Shown: one piece after another, positions 8,016 through 16,431 of the stretch
How the letters are laid out: each line of letters starts with the position of its first letter
Numbering within the stretch: position 1 is the first letter of the stretch
NCBI GenBank assembly: GCA_963575745.1
Contig: CAUYUJ010001370.1
Coordinates: forward strand, 463,501-527,500
Direction: 5' to 3'
Length of the DNA stretch: 64,000 bases
DNA from: Prorocentrum cordatum
Taxonomy: Eukaryota > Sar > Dinophyceae > Prorocentrales > Prorocentraceae
Translations under genes and position numbers: made by a program
Notes under the pieces: generated by a model
The model's input: only the letters and a program-made list of their open reading frames with translations
Databases searched by the model: none
Told to the model about the DNA's origin: nothing

Positions 8016-9317
8016 GTCGGCGCGAAGGACGTCCGCGATAAGTGCGAGGACGGGTCGTTTGAGATCGTTGGCGTCGCGGGGCCATTGCTTGAGGTCAAGC
8101 GCAAGGGGGCCGAGCCGGGCCAGTCCAAGGCAACGGTCCGGACCATCCACAGGGGCATCGCTCGCTTGGCCGTCGTGGACATCGCCAGCTCCCAGGCAGA
8201 TTCCGCGCGGCCGCCGCCGCCCCCGGCGCGGAGGCGCACGGGGGCGTTGCCCAGGGTGATCAACATTCCTGACGACGGGCACTGCCTCTTCAGCGCCACC
8301 GCCTACGCCGCTAAGGGGATCAAAGGGAAAGTGCCCGGCGCGGAGCGGCTTTCCGTCGTGGGCCAGGCATGCCGGCAGGACGTTGCCGCTTGGATCGATG
8401 GGCGCCGCTCGCTCCTCGTGGGCGACGTTTCCATCGAATTCCCCCTTCGGACCGAGCTCGAGGACGACCCCCGCGTTGATGCGAGCGCCGAGTGGGCGAA
8501 GATCGCGCGGTTCATCCGGGCCCCGCGGTACTTCGCCAGCGGAGTGGCCATGTGCGCCATGGAACAGTTGTACCCTGTGTCCATCACGTGCTGCGAGAGG
8601 GGGGCCCACGGCTTGCGGATGATGCGATCCCCCGGAACCCTTCGAGAAGGCGCCGTCGCCGTGCAGTTGCTCCACAAGAACGGCAACCATTGCGACCTCT
8701 TCCGCGAAGCGCCGTGCGTGGACACGCTCCTCGGCCCCGACATTTCTGGCCCTGTGTCGGAGGCCGTCCGGTCGAACAGTCGGCCCCCGCCAGTGCCGGC
8801 GTCGGCTCCTGCTCCCGAGGCGAAGAGGCGACGTTTGATGAGCAAGCAATCGGCCGAGCCATCTCGGGGCACTGTGCTGCGGGCCGTTGACGGGATGAGG
8901 GGCGCGAGCAGCGGCGGCAAAACGAAGGTCATCAAGGACCTGAAGCGGCAGGGCTTCGCGGAAGCGGCTTCCCGGAGGTCGCTCAAGAGGCTCTGCGATG
9001 AGAAAGCTGTTTTTCCTTCGCAGACCAGGCGCTCGCTGCGCAATAGCAGTAGGAAGTGGAGAGCCTTGGGGGCTGACAAAGCTCAGGTAGCCGCAGCGAA
9101 GATACCCGAGGCTTCGCCTCATGCTGCCGACCCCCGTCATCTTCACTGGCAAAATGGCTACGGCTGTTTGGTGTCAAGCCAGAACAGGAGCGCGCTGCCG
9201 TGCGCCCGCGCACGGGCGTCGGCCGGCCGGCCTCCTCCCTGCCCGTGCTTCTTACCATTTTCTATACGGATTGCCCATTGTCTTAGCCATGGCTTATCCC
9301 AGCCTTTCTCTCGCTGA
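8016..9317 (+). CDS. Integrase C-terminal domain fused to OTU cysteine protease
   Basis: 8,016-8,180 (VGAKDVRDKCEDGSFEIVGV...TVRTIHRGIARL) reads as the rest of the integrase SH3-like tail. After a proline stretch comes an OTU domain. PDDGHCLFSATAYA (about 8,265-8,306) holds the catalytic Asp/Cys pair, with the Cys codon at 8,283. HKNGNHCDLF (about 8,676-8,705) holds the His at 8,688. OTU proteases cut ubiquitin or act as polyprotein-processing enzymes in viruses and transposons. A basic PEAKRRRL segment (about 8,814-8,837) could be a nuclear signal. The last 70 or so codons before the stop at 9,317 look less protein-like, so the true end may be earlier. The catalytic residues appear intact. 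Confidence 0.75.
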   Translation, partial: VGAKDVRDKCEDGSFEIVGVAGPLLEVKRKGAEPGQSKATVRTIHRGIARLAVVDIASSQADSARPPPPPARRRTGALPRVINIPDDGHCLFSATAYAAKGIKGKVPGAERLSVVGQACRQDVAAWIDGRRSLLVGDVSIEFPLRTELEDDPRVDASAEWAKIARFIRAPRYFASGVAMCAMEQLYPVSITCCERGAHGLRMMRSPGTLREGAVAVQLLHKNGNHCDLFREAPCVDTLLGPDISGPVSEAVRSNSRPPPVPASAPAPEAKRRRLMSKQSAEPSRGTVLRAVDGMRGASSGGKTKVIKDLKRQGFAEAASRRSLKRLCDEKAVFPSQTRRSLRNSSRKWRALGADKAQVAAAKIPEASPHAADPRHLHWQNGYGCLVSSQNRSALPCARARASAGRPPPCPCFLPFSIRIAHCLSHGLSQPFSR

Positions 9318-9870
9318 GCATGTAGCCCACGGTATCAGTGTTGGAGATCACGAGACCAAAGTTCCTCTGGCATCTTACCACGACTCTCAGAGGGAGGACT
9401 ATCACAAATGCGCGATCACGGCCGCCTCGGCGGGCATATTTTTCATGGCCCCGTATCAACCGTCTTACAAGCTTAACGCCACTACGCCGCGCTGGGAACT
9501 GGTCCCCTTCAAACTGGCTTGTTCTGTTCGTTGGCGGGTTGGCTGGCTGGCTGGCCACGTGATCTGTGAACGGTTCGGTTCGGTGAGCTTGGAGGCCCCA
9601 TTGGGGAACCTGCGGGTGTTTCGGTTGTAGGCGTTCCATATTTTCATATATCCATGTTTCCATATCTCCACACTTTCCTGTGCGGTTGGCAGGCGCGTTT
9701 CGCCACCCCAGACGACCGCCAGCGGGCGGCGCAAAACAATCCAACCTCATGCGTCGAGCTTCTCTCATCCAGTCCGATTCATGTTTGATCTTTGCCCCCT
9801 GCCCTTTTCCCGCCCGCCGCCGCCGCTGTCGCCGCGAAGAGGCGGGAAACAATGGGAGACAAGGGGCACG
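9318..9870. other. Unassigned sequence
   Basis: No ORF, RNA or repeat of note apart from a short GGCTGGCT run near 9,539-9,556. The right terminus of the primase-integrase-OTU element may lie here but was not identified. Confidence 0.4.
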
Positions 9871-10262
9871 AGGAGGACGAGGAGGAGGACGACGAGGAGG
9901 AAGAGGAGGAGGACGAAGAGTAGGAACAAGAGGCAGGAGGAGGACGAGGAGGAGGAGGAGGAGGAGGAGAAGGAGGGGAGGAGGAGAGGAAGGGGGGGGA
10001 CGACGAGGAGAACGAGGAGGAGGACGAGGAGCAGGAACAAGAGGCAGGAGGAGGACGAGGAGGAGGAGAAGGCGGAATAATAAAACAGGAGGTGGAGGAG
10101 GAGGATGAGGAGGAGGAGGAGGAGGACGAGGAGACGGCAGGATGAGAGGGTGAGGAGGAAAAGGAGGAGGAACGGAGGTGGAGGGGGAGAAGAAAAGAAG
10201 GAGAGGAGGATGAGGAGGAGGGGGAGGAGGAGGAGGAGGAGGAGGAGGAGAAGGAGGAGGTG
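9871..10262. repeat. GGA microsatellite (part of module A copy 2)
   Basis: Imperfect GGA/GAC repeats with two near-copies of a roughly 120-bp block (both contain 'acaagaggcaggaggaggac', near 9,926 and 10,036). It lies next to the distal box of module A at 10,290-10,350. Confidence 0.85.
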
Positions 10263-10712
10263 GACGAACAGGAGGAGGAACTGGCATTCCTGTCGTTCGC
10301 ACTACTGGGCTCGTGGCCACAATACGAGAGGCCGCGGCGCAACTCCCAAGAGCCGCTGGGTGGAGTCGACGGCGCGGCCGCGTGCAGTGCCGCCGTGTTC
10401 CGGCACGGCTCTGGGATGCAATGCCGCCGCCCCGTCCCGGTAAGATTCGCGCGTCGGGGCTGGGGTTCGCGCGTGCCGGGAGCGCGCCGCTTACGGAGGG
10501 GTTGCGTCCTTACCGGGGGGTTTCGTGCAGCCTACCAGAGGAATTCATGTTTACCGGGGGGTTTCGTGCAGGCTCGCACCGGGAATGGTTTGCCGGGGGG
10601 TTTCGTGCAGGCTCGCACCGGGAATGGCGCCAGCTCGAAACCCCCCAGGAAAGATTACCGGGGGGGGGTCTCGCTCCGCACCGGGCACCGCCGACATATA
10701 TATATATAGATT
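10260..10712 (-). repeat. Composite repeat module A, copy 2 (inverted)
   Basis: Reading the minus strand gives the order of copy 1 at 614-1,210: TA microsatellite, 'gtcggcggtgc' box, several 'ggggggtttcgtgca'-type repeats (here on the plus strand at about 10,518-10,612), then the 'ctcgtattgtggccacgagc' box (10,305-10,335), with the GGA tract beyond. The two copies are in opposite orientation and about 9 kb apart, bracketing the primase-integrase-OTU block. Confidence 0.75.
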
Positions 10713-10714
10713 AT

Positions 10715-10754
<40 letters not shown>

Positions 10755-10803
10755 TATATATATATGTGTGTGTTTGTTGTGTATATATAATATATATATA
10801 TAA
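10697..10803. repeat. (TA)n microsatellite with short GT interruption
   Basis: About 100 bp of TA repeats broken by 'tgtgtgtttgttgtg' near 10,766-10,780. It abuts module A. Confidence 0.95.
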
Positions 10804-10827
10804 TTATGTGGGGCAGAGCTGCGATCC

Positions 10828-10885
10828 GTTTCCCAACCATCCTGTGGTGTTGGTCCATCGTTTTGAAGCGACAGCGCCCCGCGTT
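10828..10885 (+). repeat. Array leader module, copy 1
   Basis: The blocks 'tttcccaaccatcctgtgg', 'gtgttggtcc' and 'gacagcgccccgcgt' occur here and again at 15,341-15,402. In both cases a pyrimidine-rich stretch and then a minisatellite array follow. A shorter relative lies at about 57,518-57,547. Confidence 0.8.
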
Positions 10886-10966
10886 TCACTCCTCCGCCGC
10901 GTCTGCCCCCTCCCTCGCTCACCCCTTTTTCCCTGCGTTTTCACCCCCCCAGTACAGCGCTTCGTA

Positions 10967-11940
10967 GCCACATAGAAGCTCCACACCGAAGGCCCCAGTG
11001 CCCGCCCGCATGCGTCACCCACACCCATTTCGGCACACCCCTCACACGTTTCGTGGCTCCATAGGGAGCTCCACCGAAGGCCCCAGTGCCCGCGCCCGCA
11101 TGCGTCAGCCACACCCATTTCGGCACACCCTCACACGCTTCGTGGCTCCATAGGGAGCTCCACCGAAGGCCCCAGTGCCCGCGCCCGCATGCGTCACCCA
11201 CACCCATTTCGGCACACCCCTCACACGTTTCGTGGCTCCATAGGGAGCTCCACCGAAGGCCCCAGTGCCCGCGCCCACATGCGCCAGCCACACCCATTTC
11301 GGCACACCCCTCACACGCGTTCCGTGCCCCATAGAGCTCCGCCCCGAAGGTCCCAGTGGGTGTGCCCGCATGCGTCCCGCACACAATTTCGGCACACCCC
11401 TCACACGTTTCGTGGCTCCATAGGGAGCTCCTCCGAAGGCCCCAGTGCCCGCGCCGGCATGCGTCAGCCACACCCATTTCGGCACACCCCTCACACGTTT
11501 CGTGGCTCCATAGGGAGCTCCACCGAAGGCCCCAGTGCCCGCGCCCGCATGCGTCACCCACACACATGTCGGCACACCCCTCACACGTTTCGTGGCTCCA
11601 TAGGAAGCTCCACCGAAGGCCCCAGTGCCCGCGCCCGCATGCGTCACCCACACCCATTTCGGCACACCCCTCACACGTTTCGTGGCTCCATAGGGAGCTC
11701 CACCGAAGGCCCCAGTGCCCGCGCCCGCATGCGTCATCCACACCCATTTCGGCACACCCCTCACACGCTTCGTGGCTCCATAGGGAGCTCCACCGAAGGC
11801 CCCAGTGCCCGCGCCCGCATGCGTCAGCCACATAGAGAGCTCCACCGAAGGCCCCAGTGGGTGTGCCCGCATGCGTCCCGCACACCCATTTCGGCACACC
11901 CCTCGTACGTTTCGTGGCCCCGTAGGGGGCTCCACCGAGA
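10967..11940. repeat. 90-bp minisatellite array, about 11 copies
   Basis: The block 'gctccaccgaaggccccagt' recurs at 11,161, 11,251, 11,521, 11,611, 11,701 and 11,791 with a 90-bp step. A few units are shortened, such as those near 11,341 and 11,840. Each unit contains 'atttcggcacacccctcaca' and an ATGCGTCA box. Because 90 is a multiple of 3, the minus strand stays open for over 300 codons (11,105-12,064 and 10,941-11,897) with a 30-residue repeat. I regard these as consequences of the repeat, not genes. Confidence 0.92.
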
Positions 11941-11947
11941 AGATATT

Positions 11948-12062
11948 CACAATTGCAGTTTTCACAATTGCATATGGTGTGGTCCTTCGCCAGGATAATT
12001 TTTTGAATGCTCTCATTTTCTCGCCCAACATCTGCCTGTAGGGGGACATGCCCGACCTAAGC
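11948..12062 (+). repeat. Array tail module and MITE-1 right end
   Basis: Tail 'attgcatatggtgtggtcc' and 'ttcgccagg' end at 11,994. The right end of MITE-1 follows at 12,021-12,062 (TCTCGCCCAACAT, CTGCCTGTAGG, then ATGCCCGACCTAAG). No MITE-1 left end is seen on the far side of the array. Confidence 0.7.
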
Positions 12063-12274
12063 ATAGGTTTCTCGTGCCGAGGGAGCCAGAAGAGTCCTGG
12101 CCGGCATTGGAGTTTTCCACTTAGTGATTGCCTTGCTCACCCCTCCCCCTCCCCCTAGTCTTCCTCCTTCTCGCCCTCCTGGATGTCTCCAGACGCTTCT
12201 GGAGGTTACCGGAGGCCCCTGGAGGTCCCTGGAGGCCCCTGGAGGCGTCGGGAGCCCCCTCGGGTACAAGCTGT

Positions 12275-12625
12275 GCGCTGTGCGATGCGAGCTAGATGGT
12301 GCAAGCTATGTGGAGAAAGATGTGCGATGCAGGTTATGAGTGATGCAAGGTGCGAGCTAGGCGTTGCAAGCTACACGCTAGTTATGTGAGACAGCATGTA
12401 TGTTGGGCACTATATGTGTGTTGCAAGCTATGCGGTGACGAATCTATATATAGATGCGGTGCAAATTATGAAAATGGTGCAATACATGTGGTGCAAGCTA
12501 TGATCTTCGTGGTGTAACCTATCTGATGCAAGCGATGTGGTGCGAGACAGGGTGTGCAAGCCATGTGGTAATGGCTGCATGATGCAAGTTATGTGATGCA
12601 GCATGGCAAACTATGATATACAAGC
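12275..12625. repeat. Degenerate short tandem repeat, ATGCAAGCTATGTGG type
   Basis: Irregular repeats of 12 to 25 bp built on 'tgcaagctatg' and 'gtgatgcaag'. Lower GC than its neighbours. No coding sense. Confidence 0.75.
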
Positions 12626-12691
12626 GAAGCGATGCGGAGGAACTGACCAAGAAGGAGGAGGAAGGCTGGGACGAGGAGGGGGAGGACGCCC

Positions 12692-12800
12692 CGACAGAAC
12701 CGGCGCGAGGCCCTGAACGCGCTGAGGGCCCACCCCGAGATGCCGGACGTGCAGGAAGCTGGGTGCGGGGCGCTGGCCTACGTGGTGCGCCGCTCTGCTT
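12692..12800 (+). pseudogene. Armadillo-like repeat fragment
   Basis: Frame 2 reads REALNALRAHPEMPDVQ followed by EAGCGALAYV. This matches one armadillo-type helical unit of the dinoflagellate style (a small-residue-rich helix, AHP, VQ, then GCxAL). Only one unit is present and the frame loses sense after about 12,800. A related stub is at 35,530-35,595. Probably an exon fragment or decayed copy. Confidence 0.5.
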
Positions 12801-12992
12801 TTTGTCGCCCGGGGAGGGGGGGGTATCACTGGCAGTGCCAGCGCTGGCGGCACCAGCACGCCTCGATCAAGCGGAAACCTAGAGCAAGGCGAGTGAATTC
12901 GCCACGGGTTCCGTTGCCATACTGACTCGGCGTGGTCCGTCGCTAAATCAGGCACCTCTGACGCTCGCTTTCGAGGGTATTTTGGACAGCTT

Positions 12993-13107
12993 GTTTTCCA
13001 CCACCACCACCATAAGTAGGAGGGGGAGGGAGTCTTCCTCCTTCTCCTTTCTTCCTCATCCTCCACCTCCTTCCCCCCTTCAACTTATGGGGGTGGTGGT
13101 GGAAAAC
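12993..13107. repeat. 115-bp inverted-repeat element
   Basis: 'gttttccaccaccacc' plus 'accataag' at 12,993-13,016 is the inverse of 'cttatggg' plus 'ggtggtggtggaaaac' at 13,083-13,107, giving arms of about 24 bp. The arms continue inward as AGGAGGG facing CCCTTC-type sequence. It could be a short MITE or a transcribed hairpin. Confidence 0.75.
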
Positions 13108-14606
13108 AGGCCCATCATGTTTACCCTGATCCGTGCTGGTGTGCGCTTGAAATCAGCGCTGTCATTACGGGCAGCAGTGCGCGCCCTTTTCGAACAGACC
13201 ACCGCACACCTTGGGGGGGGACGAGGGTCCTGCACGGCAGGGTGGCCGGCGCCATCCGGTTGCCATCAACGTGTGTTCACGAGGCTTGGCGCGCGCACTC
13301 CGCAGGCCTACCATGCCCCGTGGACAACAGTGGCGGTATTACCAGTGCTGATTCTGTACATCAGATGCGGTAGCGCACAGGGAAGCCAGTGCCTCACTAC
13401 CCCAACCCAACCCAAAGGCCCCAATTTGCCCTCCATTTCCAGTGGGGGGGGTCGGGGAACTTTGAAAAAACACATGGAACCCGTACCCTCCCAAACCCGA
13501 AATTCAGGTCTTCGGGTTGGGTTGGGGTGGTTCGGTAGGAAGCCAATGCCGATGCCGGGAACCTGCCAAAGCCGACGCAGTACAGAGTGGTTTGAGGCAT
13601 CCTTGCCGGTGGAGGTGCTCTTCTCCTTTTGCGTCGCCACCAGTTTCTCCTTCCACATCTCGGCGAGGCTAGGACGAGGACAACGCCGTTCCAGAGCGTT
13701 CCGCAGAGCTCTTAGAGCATTCCGGAACGCTCTGAGAAGGCCGCGGCGCCCGAGACATCCTCCAGGGCCGCCGGATCTCAGAGATTCGCGATGTGTCTCA
13801 CCCGATGTTGTCCTTGTCCTGGCTTCGTCTTACATCATTGCCAGTGGAGGTGCTTTTCTCCCTGTTGCGTCGTCTCCAACTTCTCTTTCCACATCATCTC
13901 TAGGACTTCTCCTGAGCAGCTTGGCTGCCAGGCGGCATGAGCCTCAAAGGCTCACACGGACCGCAGCGGCAGCAGTACTTCGGCCACATAGGGGGGACGG
14001 GGGGAGGGGGGAAGGCTTCGTAGAAGGAGGCTGCTTCCGAGAAGGCCCTGGCCTTTCTGTAAAAGTAAGGCCGGCGCCTTCTCAGAAGCCGCCTCCTTCT
14101 GAGAAGCCTTCCAATTCCCCCTGCCCCCCTTTTGCGCGACACCACGCGGTGGTGGGCCGTTGCGGGCACGGCGGTGCGTTGGCGCGCCTCTCGTATCTGA
14201 TCCAGGCGGCAGGACTGTTAGTGCAGGTGGCAGTGGTGCGATTTGCAGCAGTGCGGTCAAGACGGGGAAGCAAGGAGCCTTTCGGGTTTCGAAGGTGCTC
14301 GGTGTTCCTTAGGTACGGTACTTTCGTGGTTTTTCCCTCTAGCGCTCTTCTTGCACCCGTGCGCTTCTGGGGCCCAAATGGTGTTTCTACATTTTGCGGT
14401 TCTTCTGGTGGTAGCTCGACATTGTCAGCTGTTGCAGTGCGAGGAGTTGGATGCGGGGCGCTGGCTTCGTAGCCTGGTGCACCGTCTGCACTGTCTGAAA
14501 GGAGCAGTGGTAGAAGTCTTATAGCTCACTTGTCACGAATGCGTCTGGACGGACCTCTTTTGCCGACCCTCCTGTTTGGGTCTCAGGGTTCTTCGCTTTG
14601 CACGTA
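13108..14606. other. Unassigned sequence with a palindromic CTTCTGAGAAGG cluster
   Basis: 13,680-13,760 is rich in GAACGCTC palindromes. 14,010-14,125 is a worn relative of MITE-3 (several CTTCTCAGAAGCC boxes between G- and C-runs). A plus-strand frame is open from 12,982 to 14,472 but has no recognisable domain and crosses these repeats, so I do not call it a gene. A GCGGGGCGCTGG box at 14,453 resembles the armadillo GCGAL coding stretch, too short to annotate. Confidence 0.4.
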
Positions 14607-14785
14607 GTTGGACCGAGGCATAAGATCGAGGTCGGTTCGGGAACGGTGCCCTAATGTTGTTCGTGTTTGTTTGATGGTCTTGTGCTCCCTCGGGAGGGTT
14701 CCTTTGGATGTTCTGTTTGTTCTCGCCGACGGAGGGCCTCATGCTCTCGAGGGATGTTCTTCTGGCCTGGGTCCGACAGTGGGGG
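14607..14785 (+). repeat. Repeat E, copy 1 (natural empty site for MITE-1)
   Basis: Shares 'gatcgaggtcgg', 'ttcgtgtt', 'tggctgttctg'-like and 'ttctggcctgggtccgac' boxes in order with 38,713-39,058. In the second copy a complete MITE-1 (38,764-38,918) lies between the first and second boxes. Here nothing is inserted. Confidence 0.65.
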
Positions 14786-15340
14786 ACTGCTCGCGCGTGT
14801 TCCTCTTCCCTCCTCCCCTCTTTCCCCTGCACCTCCCTTCCCGCGTCCCTCTTGCCTGCGGCCTCCTGCCTCTTGCCTCTCCTCTCGTGTCTCTCGTTGT
14901 GGGGCGTGCCAGCTGCCCAGCCGTCTCGCCACGCTCTCTCGCGGGGCTGCCAACTGTGCAGCTGTCGCCGCTTTCGTGGGCTCCTGGGAGGCTCGGCGGA
15001 GCGGGATCCCCACGCGGACCCCGACGAGACGCCGCGCTCCCTCGTGGTGCTGCCAACTGTGCAACCGTCGTCACCTTCGGGAGCTCTCCTCGGGGGGCTG
15101 CCACTAGTGCCACCGCTGCCACCCTCCTGGGCTTGGCCAGGGTAACTCTTTGGCTCGTGTAGTCCTTTGTGGCTTTCCCCAAGGGCTCGCGTGCCCTGCC
15201 GTGCCATTCGTCCAGGGTGGGACCGCTGCTGTCGCCGACATCTTTTGCAGATGTCTTGGGCGCGCCTCTGGGCAGCTTTCGACGGCGGCCTCCCTCCCCG
15301 CCGTCTCTTGCAGGAGGCCCAGACATGCGGCCGCTCCAAT
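14786..15340. other. Unassigned GC-rich sequence
   Basis: Imperfect 'gctgccaactgtgcaac' repeats (14,947, 15,050 and similar) at roughly 105-bp spacing suggest a short, worn tandem repeat. Long minus-strand frames (14,533-15,348) have no recognisable domain. Confidence 0.4.
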
Positions 15341-15402
15341 GTTTCCAAACCATCCTATCTATAGTGTTGGGTCCTCGTTTTGAAGAGACAGCGCCCCGCG
15401 TC
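15341..15402 (+). repeat. Array leader module, copy 2
   Basis: 'gtttccaaaccatcct', 'gtgttgggtcc' and 'gacagcgccccgcgt' match 10,828-10,885. Confidence 0.8.
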
Positions 15403-16431
15403 AATTCTCTCCTCGCCTCGCATCGCCTCTCCTCTCCTCTCCTCTCCCATGCTTCCTTCTCACTCTTTCTCCGTCCCTCGTCACTCCATCCCCTGCCCTC
15501 TCTGTCTCACCCTCCTCCTCCTGCTTCTCCGCCCTCCTCTCCTCTCCTTACGTCTCCTCTCCTTCCGTCCCCGCCTCGCATACGGGCCTCGACTCGCCTA
15601 GCTCGCCTCGCCCTGTCCGCGTCATATGGTCGCCTCGGCTCGCCCCGAGCGCCAGCAGAGGCTGCCTGCCCGCCGCGCCGCGCGCCGACAGAATAGAGAG
15701 AATAGACAGAGGAGAAGAAGCGGCAGCGAGCTCGGGCGCGAGGATAAGTGAGGAGCGCTAGTAAAGCAGTCAGAAGCGGAGAAGTGCGAGCAAAACCCGA
15801 GGCCGCAAGCGACCGAGAAGGGCCCGTGTATCGCGCCAGGAACGCCAGTCGAAGAGGGACGAGAAGAGAAGAGAAGAGAGGACAAAATAGAGCGGGGGTT
15901 GGAGGAGAACGCAGCGAAGGAGAAGTAGCGCGCCACGCAGGACGAGCAGAGAAGAGAGGGGAGGGAGGTAGAGGCGCCGAGAGGAATCGCTAGAGCACCA
16001 GGGACGCCCCCGAAGGCCCGCCAGACGCGCCGTAAATACCGGAGCAGAGACGCGCCGCGCCGCGCCGGCCGTCCTTCTGTCTCCTTCTCCTCCTCTCCTC
16101 GCGCTTCCTCTCCTCTCATGCTCCTCTCCTTATCTCCTCCTTCCGCTCCCCTCTCCCCTCTCTCCTCTCCCTCTTCCCCCCACCCCCCCTCTATACTTCT
16201 CCCTTCTACTCGCTCTCTCTTCTCCTCTCCTCTCCTCTCCTATCCTCTCCTCTCTCCTCTTCTCCTCTCCTTCTCCTCTCCTTCCTTCCTCTCCTCTCCC
16301 TCTCCTCTCTCTCCTCTCCTCTCCTTCTCCTCTCCTCTCCTACTCCTCTCCTCCTCCTCCTCCTCCTCCTCCTCCCACTCCTCCCTCTTCCCATCCGCCT
16401 TGTCACCTCCCTGCGTTCCACCCACCCAGGA
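15403..16431. repeat. Pyrimidine-rich leader tract with a purine-rich interlude
   Basis: TCTCC/CTCCT repeats at 15,408-15,575 and 16,080-16,420 surround a purine-rich, GCGCCGCG-containing segment (15,690-16,060). There is no coding evidence. It occupies the same place as the shorter C/T tract before the 90-bp array. Confidence 0.7.

Larger units (their letters stand above)
3517..9317 (+). mobile_element. Candidate primase-integrase-OTU mobile element
   Basis: One strand carries, in order, a RepB-type primase (3,517-4,390), a proline-rich linker and Cys-pair fingers (4,560-5,160), an integrase zinc-like region and first catalytic Asp (5,350-5,623), the integrase D,D(35)E core and tail (6,360-7,085, 8,016-8,180) and an OTU protease (8,230-8,720). 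No reverse transcriptase or polymerase B was recognised. Termini were not found, so the outer limits are those of the coding sequence. Integrase with protease recalls self-synthesising transposons (Polintons), but the primase in place of a polymerase is unusual. The domain calls are motif-based. That they form one element is inference from shared strand, order, codon style and two in-frame candidate introns. Confidence 0.6.

Noticed and set aside
9150-9163. CAAAATGGCTACGG, 14 bases of the spliced leader on the minus strand
   Set aside because: The remaining eight leader bases do not match and it lies inside the OTU-encoding frame, so chance similarity is more likely.
3517-9317. Classification as an ordinary Ty3/gypsy or copia retrotransposon
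   Set aside because: Integrase is present but no reverse transcriptase, RNase H, aspartic protease or LTR could be found, and a primase is present instead.
10941-12064. Two minus-strand ORFs of over 310 codons
   Set aside because: They are translations of the 90-bp minisatellite, open in several phases with no domain.
12982-14472. 496-codon plus ORF
   Set aside because: It crosses an inverted-repeat element and palindromic CTTCTGAGAAGG boxes and shows no recognisable protein segment.
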